Origin: Gnetum montanum
Taxonomy: Eukaryota; Streptophyta; Gnetopsida; Gnetales; Gnetaceae
Assembly (NCBI GenBank): GCA_015680685.1
Contig: MNCI01024940.1
Span: 350,334 to 414,333 of the forward strand
Length of the DNA: 64,000 bases
Direction of reading: 5' to 3'
Position numbers and translations under genes: made by a program. Position 1 is the stretch's first letter, and the number at the start of each line of letters is the position of its first letter. This document shows positions 22,342 through 33,066 of this stretch, in pieces. The notes under the pieces were generated by a model that worked only from the letters and a program-made list of their open reading frames with translations, was not told where the DNA came from and did not search any database.

Positions 22342-24896
22342 GAATGCTCTTAAGGAGGACGCTCTCAAGGAGGGCATCCCTAGGAAGATCAATCTCAAGG
22401 ACAGTGTTCCAATGGAGGGCGCTCTCCAACAGAACACTCTCAACAGGGGTGTTCTCGAGGAGAACACTCTCACATGTGTAATAGAAGGTGCTCTTGGGGA
22501 GAACGCTCTAAGGGAGGTTACAATGAGGGAGAGTGCTCTCTAGGAGGGCATCCTTCAAGAGATAGCTCTTAACGACGGTACTCTTGAGGAGAACACTCTC
22601 ATGTAAGTAGCAAAAGGCACTCTCGAGGAAGGTAATCTTAAGGAGAATGCTCTCAAAAAGGCTACTCTAATGGAGGATGCTCTTAAGGAGAATGCTCTCA
22701 GGGAGGGTGATCTCATGGAGAACATTCTTAAGGAGGACGCTCTTGAGGAGGGCTTCCTCAGGAAGACCTCTCTCAAGGAAGGCATTCTCAACAAGGGCAC
22801 TCTCGAGGTGAACACTCTCACATGTGTAACACAAGGTGCTCTCATGGATAATTCTCTCATGGAGAGTGCTCTGAAGCAGAATGCTCTCTCGGAGGCCACT
22901 ATAACAAAGACTACTCTAAGGGAGAATGCTCTCGAGGAGGGCACTCTTTTACAAAACACTCAAAATTAGGGCACTTTAATGAGAATGCTCCTACTAAGGG
23001 CCCTCTTAAAGAGAACGCTCTTTGGAAGGGTGTTCTCAGGGAGGGCATCCTCAAGGAGATTACTCTTAATGAGGGAGTTCTCAAGGAGGGCACTCTTAGG
23101 AAGGGCACTCTCCGAGAGAATGCCCTCAACAAGGGTGCTCTCAAGGAGAACACTCTCATGTGCATAGCATAAGGTTCTGTTATGGAGGGAGCTCTCAAGG
23201 AGAATTCTCTCGTGGAGGCCTCTCAAAAAAGGCTTCTCTCAGGGAGAGTGTTGTCATGAAGAATTCTCTTAAGGAGGATGCTCTAAAGGAGGGTGTCCTT
23301 ATGGAGACAACTCCCAAGGAGGGTGCTATTATGAAGAACACTCTTAAGGAGGATGTTCTCAAGGAGAACACTCTCACAGAGGCTACTTTAATAGAGGGCC
23401 CGCTTAGGGAGAACACTCTCTAGGAAGGGGGGGCGATCTCAAGGAGGGAACTCTCCGAGAGAACGGTCTCAATGAGGGTGCTCTAGGAAGAATGCTCTAG
23501 GAAAGGGCACTCTCAAGGAGAACATTCTTGGGGAAGATGTTCTTAGGGAAGGCGCTATCATAGAGAATGATCTTAAGTAGGATGCTCTTGAGTAGGGCAT
23601 CCTTAGAGAGACTGCTCTCAAGGAGGGAGTTCTCAAGGAAGGGCACTCTCCAGAGAGAGCCTCATGTAGTGCTTCCTAGAGCACTCCCACTGGGAGTGCC
23701 TTGCACTCCGCATGTGACAGTGTTCTCTCTAGGAGCTCTATCCCTGGGAGAATGTCCTCTTTGTGATCAAATTTAAAAGGGTGCAGGATGGCATTGCTAA
23801 AACTAGCCTATTCAAAATATATGGGGAGAGGTAGCGTTCTCCCTTGGAGCACTACATGATGCTCTCGCAAGAGTGCTCTCCATAGGAGCACCTCACAGAG
23901 ATACACTAGAAAGAGCACTCTATAAAGAGTATCTCATGAAATGCTTATGAGAGCACTCTGCCTAGGAGCATCCTCCTTGAGAGTAAGTTTTACTACGCAT
24001 TTGAGAGAGCTCTCCACAAGAGCACCCCCATTAACAACACTTCCCCTGAAGGAGCCCTCCCTAGGAGTAGTCTCACTAAGAGCACACTTAGGGAGGAAAT
24101 CCTCTTAAAAAGTGTTCTCTATGAGAGAAAATTCCCTGAGGCATACCTGTGAAGGCTACGGATGCACTCATAATCACATCCAAATGTGCACTCGTGATAG
24201 CCTAGGACACACTCAGCATCACCTGAAAGTGCATTTGTTAAAGCCTAGATTGCACTCAACATCACCCACAAGCGCATCCATGATGGCCTAAGATGCACTC
24301 TGCTTCTCTTGAAAGTGCATCCGGGGGAGTCAGCCTACCTCCACTTATATATGTTGATTGTGTTAGGTTCAGCCATACCATCCTGCACCCTTATAAATTT
24401 GATCACGAATACATCGTTCTCAAAAAGAGTACTCTTAGAGAGAGAGCACCAAGTAAGGGCATCCTTAAGGAAAACACTCAAAGAGGTACCCCTTAGGTAG
24501 AATGCTCTTGTAGAGGATTCTCTTAGTGAAAATGCTCTAACAGAGGGTACTCTCAAGGAGGGTGCTCTCCATGAGAATTCTCTCAATGAGTGTGATCTCA
24601 AGGAGAACATTCTCACATGCGTAGCACAAGGCACTCTCAAGGAGGGTGCACTCAGCGAGAACACTCTCAGGAATGCTACTCTAATGAAGGGCTCTTTTTG
24701 AATGAATGCTCTCAATGAGGGAACTCTTGAGGAGAACACTCTCATGAGCATAGTGCAAGGCACTCTCAGGGTGGGTGATCTCAAGGAGAACATTCTCAGG
24801 GAGATTGCTCTAATGGAGGGCTCTCTCAAGGAGAATGCTATTAGGGAGGGAAGTCTTAAGGAGGATGCTCTCTAAGAGGGTGTTCTCAATGAGGCC
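22342..24896 (+). repeat. Satellite A, first block (15-bp units)
   Basis: Array built from 15-bp units around GCTCTCAAGGAGAAY and GCACTCTYAGGGAGG, starting directly at the P1 LTR end and stopping at the P2 LTR start. At intervals the unit is replaced by CACATGTGTAACACAAGG or CATGTGCATAGCAYAAGG, which marks a higher-order unit. A cassette with inverted ends interrupts it at 23,764-24,409. Because 15 is a multiple of three and the units lack stops, all frames look partly open; these are not genes. Confidence 0.92.
23764..24409. repeat. Cassette 1 with inverted ends inside satellite A
   Basis: About 646 bp. The left end reads GATCAAATTTAAAAGGGTGC and continues through an AATATATGGGGAGAGG block. 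The right end is its reverse complement (ATATATGTTGATTG ... GCACCCTTATAAATTTGATC). The interior has a satellite A-like half with GAGAGC/GCTCTC hairpin words, then about four units of a 40-bp repeat (GATGCACTC...CATCACCTGAAAGTGCAT). Copies lie at 48,631 and 51,218. Confidence 0.8.
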
Positions 24897-26546
24897 TAAA
24901 ACATCTTAAAATTTTAGGGCATCCTTGCTTCACTAGGCCTTCGTAGTTCAAGCAATACTATGGCAGTTCTTCAGGAGAAGAACGCTCTGAGTTCAAGTTG
25001 GCCAGTTCGGCAAATTTTCTACTTTAGGTGTAAACAAGCTCTATGGATCATCCTTCTTGCTCACCTGAGTAGTTTATCTAGCCAAAAACCTACTCAAAAA
25101 TGATACATGGAGTTGTTAGAAGTGCTTAGGATGCATGAAATAGTTCGGTAAGTTTTCTAAGTCACGAATTTTGCCACGCTACACTATGCCTGGCTATGTA
25201 GCATTGCAAGATTCAGAAAATGATTATAGAATGAAGTGTGATGCTATGTTATGCTATGCAGCATATCACAGTGTAGGAAAAGTTAGACAATCAACTCCAT
25301 TGCCTAACTCCAAGCCTTTCAGGAATGGCTCCTCCCACAGGAAAGCCGCAAACTTTGCGAAAAGCAGGCCATGTCAGTTGCTACGCTACGCCATGTAGCG
25401 TAGCACAGCAGAGTAACTCCATAGAACCAACTCTGCAAGAATGACGAAAGTAATCTCTAAGGGGTGAGATCAGCAAGTTCAGAATCTTCATACTGCAAAA
25501 GGAAAAGTTTGCAGATTGTCGATGTTTTCGCAATTCATCGATGTTTTTTTGCAACCAAGGTCGGCTGCTACGCTACGCAGCGTAGCATAGCGTAGTAAAT
25601 ATGCAAAGAGTAGACAACATGCTTCAAAGGTTTTGAACACATGCAGTAGGACACAACGTGACTTTTGTCACTTCTAGTGGCTACACTATGCCATGCCACA
25701 TAGCATAGCACGACGTAGCAAGTTTCTACATTCCATCCACATGACACAACGTAGCAGGCAGCTACGCTACATTAATTCACTTCACCTAATCGCATCGTTA
25801 GCATTCACCCAATTGCACCATTAGCACATGTCACCAAGCTCTGATAGCACAATTACAGCATGGCAGGCTCGTAATTACATCATGGCAAGCCCGTCCAACA
25901 ATCATACATGTCCACGTAGAACAAACTTAGCCAACGGTCATCCACACAGGATAGACATAGCAACATGGTCCCTGGGCACATGGCGTCCAAAACACATCAT
26001 TCATGTGCGCTTGGTATTATAAATAACCCAATGGGCAATGCTCAAAGGGTCCCTCGGTCAGCAAAAATAAGTCAGTTGATTGGAAAACTAGTTGACTGAC
26101 AAGAAAACAGTTAGCATTTCCTTTCCTGGGCATTGTAAATGTCTTTTTTGACAATAAACATTTAACATTATCGTATTAGCTATCTTTCTCTAGACATCCT
26201 GGTTACTCTTAGGATCTCTGCACCCTTAAGCATTGTGCAACCAATTGTATCCACCTTGATAGAGTGAAGCCACATTCTTGAAGTGGTGCATTTTCCTAAC
26301 TATGTTTTACTTTGCTTTCTTTGCTTTGCATTTTACATTATTTTATGCCTCTTTTACATTTAAGCACTATTTTACAAGTTTCATTTTCCAAATCACCCAT
26401 TGAAAAAGGTTATATTAACACTAACTAAGTCCCTATCTGATTGACCAGACCATTCAGGGTGCCCCGTTCCTACCTTATCCATCACGGCCCTCTTGCAGAT
26501 TCAGGGTTAAGACATTTTCTAGCCACCGACATTTTCGATCACTACA
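24897..26546 (+). repeat. 5' LTR of P2 (about 1.65 kb)
   Basis: Starts TAAAACATCTTAAAATTTTA at the end of satellite A and ends CACTACA, six bases before the primer-binding site. It aligns with the P1 3' LTR in blocks. U3 boxes at about 25,178, 25,380, 25,568 and 25,680 carry GCTACGCTACGCAGCGTAGC-like palindromes. The TATA box is TATAAAT at 26,018-26,024. The TG start has mutated to TA. Confidence 0.8.
26018..26024 (+). promoter_or_regulatory. LTR TATA box (P2)
   Basis: TATAAAT, in register with the P1 box at 21,762 and followed by the shared GGGCAATGCTCAAAGGG block. Confidence 0.65.
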
Positions 26547-26552
26547 GTTTTC

Positions 26553-26569
26553 TGGTGCTAGAAGGAGGG
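26553..26569 (+). other. Primer-binding site of P2
   Basis: TGGTGCTAGAAGGAGGG begins six bases after the LTR end, where the 3' end of a tRNA would pair to start minus-strand DNA synthesis. C has TGGCACTAGAAGGATGG at the equivalent place. I do not assign the tRNA. Confidence 0.75.
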
Positions 26570-27100
26570 CCTTTTGGTGCCCTTTCCACATGTCACAGTA
26601 GTCCTGTAAGCCTTCTAGACCATGATACACATTAGTGTAAATGTGACACCCATTTGTGATTGTTTACGCATCGTGCGGTGCAAATTGGTCTCTTTGACGG
26701 TTCCTCAGGAACCCTACAGGATGTAAAGCCTCCAATCACCAGTTAACTTTCCTATATTACAGTAGTTTTTCATGTGCCCTATATCCCAAAATGCGTTAGT
26801 GTAAACATGACACCCTCTTGCACTTGTTTACACCTCGTGTGGTACAAGTCAGTTGCCTCGATGATTCCTCGGGAACCCAGCAAGACATAAAGTCTTTTTT
26901 TTGTTGTTTTCTGATTTCTTTGTTCTTTTTGCATAACTATGTAGCTACGTAACAATGGCTTCCTCAAACACATTTGCTAACACCTCTAGTGCTAAGATTC
27001 CCTTCATGATTCTAGGCATTACAGGTGCTGAACAATCATTTGTCCTGATGCTGGAACTACAGTGATCCCTCAGGATCCAAAACAAGGGACCCGAGGACTT
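26570..27100 (+). repeat. P2 leader with a 164-bp direct duplication
   Basis: Two copies of one segment begin at 26,635 and 26,799 (GTGTAAATGTGACACCC / GTGTAAACATGACACCC), each continuing to a CCTCAGGAACCC-like then AAAGYC end about 95 bp later. No gene is recognisable in the leader. Confidence 0.7.
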
Positions 27101-29440
27101 GGCTTAGCAGCATGAGCATTATAACTTTATCTACATAAAGGTGCAGGCAAAATTTCCCATAGATGTGCATGAACTCAAAGACAAATGTAGTTTCAAGTTC
27201 TCTTACTGCGATAGGAAGGAATTTGTTCCCACTCCCAGCGTTTCCATCCCTTTGACACAAGTGAACCAGTGGCTCCTAGATCGATTGATCCAGGCAGCTA
27301 GGCTTAGGGAACAACTAAACATGGCATCTAACCATGAAGAAACCTTCCAAGATGGACAAGAGGAACTCAATCCCCAATCTAATAGTAAAGTTCAAACCAA
27401 CCCCGTTTTTGTGCCTCCTATCCAATCTGTCTAGACCTACTCGTTGCCCATTACCGCTCCCTTCTTAATCATGCCTGTACCTTCATAACCTGCAATTACA
27501 CCTACAATGGGTAGCCATGTCAACCCTTTGGCATGTCAATGTCCTCTTTCTCTTGTTTCACCAGTTTCGGTTACGGCCACTATTCCTTTGCAAACTCTTC
27601 AACAGTCCATTCACGTATCGCATCACACACTGATCATGTCTACACTTCCATGTATGCACATCGTACTAGCTTCATAGTCATACACAACATCCACCTCTAT
27701 TCCCACATTTACACCTATCCCCCCATCAGCATCGAGGCCAGGTCCATCCATGTGGTGGACCCCATTCACTGCTCCCCCTACTATGCTACCATCACAAATG
27801 TCTCACCACATCTGCCAACAGACGTACCAAATCCTGCAAATGGTACAACTTGACGCAAGACTATGGTCTATCCCTTTGGCCACACAAGCAGTCTATCCTG
27901 CAACCCAACCAATGGTTGCTGCCCTAACAACACCACCTGCTGGGTGGTGGACAATGCAGGTAGCCCCATTTGCAGGGGTCGTCCCAATAGTATCGTCGCT
28001 GGGTCACGTTGTTACCTCTGCCACTTCATAGATGGAAGCTTCCCCAGCAGCTCCCCAACCTTCTACTTTGTCCCAAGGTCTAGAATAAGTGTTCCTACTT
28101 ATCTAGACCCTTGTGGAAGAAATAAAATGCCTTAAGGCTATCGGGTCTAACATGGTACAAGTCGTGGACTTTTACCAAGACAACCCTATCATTCCTGAAA
28201 TCCCTGCATTAACACTACCCCCAGGGATATCCCTTCCCCACTTCATGAAATACAACGAGGAGGGAGATCCCAATGCACATATTATCATGTTTAGGTTTGA
28301 ATCCCTATTGTTGCAACAATGACCGCACATGATTATTTGTGTCTTTGCCATGTCCCTAGTTGAGAGAGCCCTGGATTGGTACCACGTGCTGCCATGCTCA
28401 TCCATCTCAACTCTAGAGGAACTATTGACCCAGTTCATGACATGTTTCAAGTATAACTTGAAGTAGGAAATCACACTAGATCAATTGATGAGCGTGAAGT
28501 AAGATCCTTTGGAACTAGTCCAAAAGTTCTTCTAGCGTTGGAGCATGACCCTTAATGAAATCCGTGAGCTCATCGTAGAGGCTTATTTTCTGGCCATTTT
28601 TAAGGGTGCATTAAATGACTTCATTAATTCTAAATTATACTACCTTGCTCCTTGCACCCTTATTCAGGATTTTGCTCAAACTAAGAGCATATAGGATGCG
28701 GATGAGGCTAGCAAAGACCTAGCCTATGTTTCTTACAAGAACACCTTCACAAAGAAGGAAAAGGGTAAGGCCCCAATAGCCACAGTGGCCGCTGTGGTAA
28801 GCGAAGCCAAGCCCAAACCCAATAACAATGGTAACAAGAGCAATAAGAAATTGGCCACACCCATAGCCAATCCTGCACCTAGGTAGGGCCACGCACCGCA
28901 AATTGTCATACCCGTGCCCGAGACATCTGCACAATCCAAACCCAACTTTGAGCATAAAGATCGTTCAAAGTACACCCCGCTTCCTCTCAATCCTTCAGAC
29001 CTTCTGAAGCAGCTATTGGTAGCAGGGTATATACAACACAAGAAGATGTTGGAAGAAGAAATTAGGAGACATCATCGCTACTGCGAGCTCCTTAGAAACC
29101 CCTCTTTGGCCCTGCCCAATGAGCCCCTAGTCCCTAAGGGTTTTAGGCTGGATAGGTTTTGTGACTACCATCAACAGTGTGGTCACAATACCAATTATTG
29201 TCTAGCATTGTAGGATGACATCTAGAGATTGATTGACCAGGGAAAACTGGTTTTGGATGAAAGCAACCCAGTACGCCTTGAAAACCAATCTATGCATGTC
29301 TACATAGACCCCCTCAATGCCAACAGTTCTATTTACATTATCAACACCATCGGCATTGACAATGATCCTGAGCCTCCTTGGTAGCTGTTCATGGTCCGAG
29401 TGCCTCAACGTAGTGCACTAGTGCCATTGGCGGCTGGCTG
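27100..29440 (+). pseudogene. gag of P2
   Basis: Same organisation as N1 gag on the plus strand. Near 27,118 it reads YNFIYIKVQAKF. A proline/threonine-rich region (27,420-28,090) follows with stops. The capsid core has VDFYQDNPIIPEIP, LPHFMKYNEEGDPN (28,230) and MSLVERALDWYHVLP (28,350). The zinc knuckle FCDYHQQCGHNTNYC (29,158-29,202) keeps all four ligand positions. Then comes the LIDQGKLVLDESNPVRLENQ block and a VRVPQ/PFVL repeat-like tail. Multiple in-frame stops occur (for example 28,318 and 28,467), so it is inactive. The start codon is not determinable. Confidence 0.83.
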
Positions 29441-29909
29441 AGGCTCGCAACAGCCGTTTGTCTTGAGAACCCCTCTCTAGGGATTGATCCTCGCACTATT
29501 TGTTAGAAAAACCACACAACCCTGCATGTTAACGCCAGTAGCTCCTTTCATCATTAGCGGGCCAACTCCTTCAATAGCCCCTGCCTCACATAAGATATTC
29601 GAATAGCCTTCTCATCCTAAAAAATGGGAAGTGCATTTCACATGTGAGACGTCGAAGGCAAGTATCATCTCAAGTACTCCCAAGCCCATGTCTTCACCCC
29701 CTATTTCTATGCCTTCATCACCAAAGAGGGATGTTTTTACAACCCCGTAGTCTATGTTGCCCTACCGAAAAGGGTCTAAACTCATATATGAAATCACCCC
29801 TCCTTGGAAAATTTGTCTCCTGGGATGAATAGAAGAGGAGGAAAGAGTTAAACAGGGGGGTGGCCAAGACCTCTTGGATGCCCTTACTTAGGTCAAGCAA
29901 GCTCTAAAA

Positions 29910-30665
29910 TAGAAAAACATGACATTGAGCTTGTACGACCTAATCATGACGTCTATCCCACATCGCGAGGCTCTAATCCGTATGTTGACGGTGATTCCAG
30001 TCAATGAAGACATGCTTGCAAAAGAGGAAGCGATCTACTTAGTTATGCTCCCCTCCACACCTGTAGAGATAGAACCACCTCAACTAACATTCTGCAACAC
30101 TACCATTAGGGAGGATCCTAAAAGGGGTCAGGTTACCACAGTACCCCTATTTATCACAATTCAGGTCGGCCAATACTAGATCTAAAGGGTACATGTTGAT
30201 GATGGGATTGCCACGAATGTCATCCCATTCCCTATCATGGAAAAGTTGGGCTTGGTTGATTAGATCAATCCCACAACCACATCATGCCTAAGTTCATTTA
30301 ATGGGGCATAGGTCATGGTGAAGGGCATAGCCAACATAGACTTTGTAGTAGGGGACCAGTTCCTCACAAACACAATGTTCATCGTGGTCAAAAAAATGCT
30401 CAGGTTTAACCTGATCCTAGGGAGGTCATGGTTAACACAACTTAGGGCTGTCTCCTCACCCATACACTAGGACATCCATCTGCCCTACGCTGGCAGAGAG
30501 GTGGCGATCCATGATGATGAGGTAGCGGCACACGTAATCAACAACATAGACATGGAGCAGGGCTCAAAGGTCATAACCTCTGAGAATGAAGTGCCTACCT
30601 TTGCATGCATTAACTATTTAGTGGTGGAACCAGCTCAGCAAGTCAATTCCCAAAACAAAGGCATG
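29910..30665 (+). pseudogene. Retropepsin-like protease region of P2
   Basis: It opens with MTLSLYDLIMTSIPHREALI, a block conserved before the protease in all three gag-pro copies. The active-site block is RVHVDDGIATNVIPFPIMEK (about 30,187-30,245), followed by FVVGDQFLTNTMF and FNLILGRSWL (30,403-30,432), the second conserved retropepsin block. Then come AVSSPIH and DIHLPYAGREVAIHDDE. Coding similarity fades at about 30,665, and the 29-bp satellite starts at about 30,690. Several stops interrupt the frame. Confidence 0.83.
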
Positions 30666-30689
30666 TAGGATGAGTTAACTAAGGAATGG

Positions 30690-33066
30690 GCCCTCATGAC
30701 CAAGTGTTGGCCCAGCGGGCCCTCATGACCAATTGTTGGCCAAACAGACCCTTGTGACCAATGGTTGGCCTAGCGGACCCTCATGACCAAGTGTTGGCCA
30801 AATGGATGCTTGTGATCAATGGTTGGCCAAATGGATGCTTGTGACCAATGGTTGGCCCAACGGACCCTCTTGACCAAGTGTTAGCCAAATGGAACCTCAG
30901 GATCAAGTGTTGGCCCAATGGACCCTTGTGACCAAGTGTTGGCCAAACTAACCTTCATGACCAACGATTGGCCCAATGGACCCTCGTGACCAAGTGTTGG
31001 CCAAAGGGACCCTCATGACCAATGATTATCCCAAGGGATCCTTGTGATCAATGGTTGGCCCAGTGGACCCCCATGGCCAAGTGTTGGCAAAATGGACCGT
31101 TGCAACCAAGTGTTAGCCTAATGGACCCTTAGGACCAAGTGTTGGCCCAACAGACCCTCATGACCAAGTGTTGGCTCAGTGGACCCTCGTGACCAAGTGT
31201 TGGCCAAATGAACCCTTGTGACCAATGGTTGGCTCAATGGACCCCCATGACCAAGTGTTGGCCAAATGGATCCCCATGACCAACGGTTGGCCCAACAAAC
31301 CCTCGTGACCAAGAGTTGGCCAAATAGACCCTTGTAACCAAGCATTGGCCAAATGGACCCTTGCAACCAAGTGTTGGCCCAACGAACCCTTGTGACCAAG
31401 TGTTGGCCAAATGAACCCTCGTGACCAATGGTTGGCCTAACAGACCCTTGGGACAAAGTGTTAGCAAAATAGACCCTCGTGACCAATGGTTGGCCTAACA
31501 GACCCTCATGACCAAGTGTTGGCCAAATGGACCCTCGCAACCAAATTTATAAAGGTGCAGGATGGTATGGCTGAAACTAGCCCAATCAACATATATGGGG
31601 AGAGGTAGCATTCTCTCTAGGAGCACTGCATGGTGCTCTTACAAGAGTACTCTCCATGGGAGCACTTTGCATAGTTGTGCTGGCACGAGCACTCTCACGA
31701 GACCAAGTGTTGGCCAAAAAAACCCTCGTGACAGAGTGTTGGCTGAATGAACCTTCATGACCAAATTTATAAGGGTGCAGGATGGTATGGTTGAAATTGG
31801 CCCAATCAATATATATGGGAGGAGGTAGCATTCTCCATAGGAGCATCACATTGTGCTCTCATGAGAGTGTTCTCCATGGGAGCACCTCGCATAGCTACAC
31901 TGGCACGAGCACTCTCACGAGACCAAGTGTTGGCCAAATGGACCCTTGTGACCAAGCTTTGGCCAAACAAACCCTTGTGACAAAGTGTTGGCTGAACAAA
32001 CCCTCATGACCAAGTGTTGGCCCAATGGACCTTCATGATCTAGTGTTGGCCCAATGGACCCTTGTGACCAAGTGTTGGCAAAATAGATCCTCATGACCAA
32101 GTGTTGGCCAAATGGACCCTCATGAGCAACGGTTGGCCCAACGGACCCTTGTAACCAAGTGCTGGCCAAACGGACCCTTTTGACCAAGTGTTGGCCCAAT
32201 GGACCCCTATGACCAAGTGTTGGCCCAATAGACCCTTGTGACCAAGTGTTGGCCAAACGAACCCTCGCAACTAAGTGTTGGCCAAACGGACCCTCATTAC
32301 CAACAGTTGGCCCAACAAACCCTCATTATCAGGTGTTGGAAAAATGAATCCTCATGATGAATTATAGGCAAAATAGACCGTTGTGACCAACAGTTGGCCC
32401 AACGAACCCTTGCAACCAAATTTATAAGGGTGCAAGATGGTTTGGCTGAAATTGGTCCAATCAACATATATGGGGAAAGGTAGTGTTCTCCCTGAGAGCA
32501 CCACAAAGTGCTCTCACGAGAGTGCTCTCCATGGAAGCACCTCGTATAGCTACATTCACATGAGCACTCTCACAAGACCAATTGTTGGCCAAATGAACCC
32601 TCATGACCAAGCATTAGTCAAATGGACTCTCACGACCAAGTGTTGGCCTTACAGACACTTGTGAGCAAGTGTTGGCCAAAAGGACCCTCGTGACCAAGTG
32701 TTGGCCCAATGGACCTTCATGACCAAGTGTTGGCAAAATGGACCATCATGACCAAGTGTTGGCCAAATGGACCCTCGTGAGCAATGGTTGGCCGAATGGA
32801 CCCTTGTGACCAAGTGCTGGCCAAACAGATCCTCATGACCAAGTGTTGACCCAACGGACCCCCATGACCAAATATTGGCCCAATGGATCCTCATGACCAA
32901 GTGTTGGCCAAACAAACCCTCGCAACCAAGTTTCCAAATGGACCCTCATGACCAACGGTTGGCCCAAAGGACCCTCATGACTAAGTGTTGGTTAAATGGA
33001 CCCTCATGATGAATTGTAGGCAAAATAAATCCTCATGACCAATGGTTGGGTCAATAAACCCTTGTA
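30690..33066 (-). repeat. Satellite B, left block (29-bp units, minus orientation)
   Basis: Roughly 70 diverged copies of a 29-bp unit. In this orientation it reads GACCCTCATGACCAAGTG followed by TTGGCCAAATG. The centre TTGGCCAA is a perfect palindrome. Three 'hinge' inserts interrupt it at 31,543-31,710, 31,762-31,925 and 32,418-32,577, and a fourth forms the border to satellite A at 33,067. As 29 is not a multiple of three, the apparent proteins repeat every 29 residues; they are artefacts. Confidence 0.92.
31543..32577 (+). repeat. Hinge inserts in left satellite B (three copies)
   Basis: Each copy (31,543-31,710; 31,762-31,925; 32,418-32,577) starts CAAATTTATAAGGGTGCAGG, passes AATCAACATATATGGGGA, then GTAGCATTCTCC, GAGCAC and CTCTCCATGGGAGCAC words, and returns to the B unit through ACGAGCACTCTCACGAGACC. 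The last third is satellite A-like. The forward end equals the ends of the cassettes in satellite A. Confidence 0.82.

Larger units (their letters stand above)
24897..30665 (+). mobile_element. Tat/Ogre-like retrotransposon P2, truncated after protease
   Basis: Plus-strand element: 5' LTR 24,897-26,546, primer-binding site at 26,553, gag about 27,100-29,440, protease about 29,910-30,665. No RT, RNase H, integrase or 3' LTR follows. Instead satellite B begins within about 30 bp of the last recognisable coding block. The left flank is satellite A. Coding parts carry many stops. Confidence 0.85.

Noticed and set aside
31118-31540. 140-codon open frame with GPFGQHL and ANTWSRG repeats, and many like it to 59,215
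   Set aside because: Translation of the 29-bp satellite B, which cycles all three frames. No start, domain or codon-position bias supports a gene.
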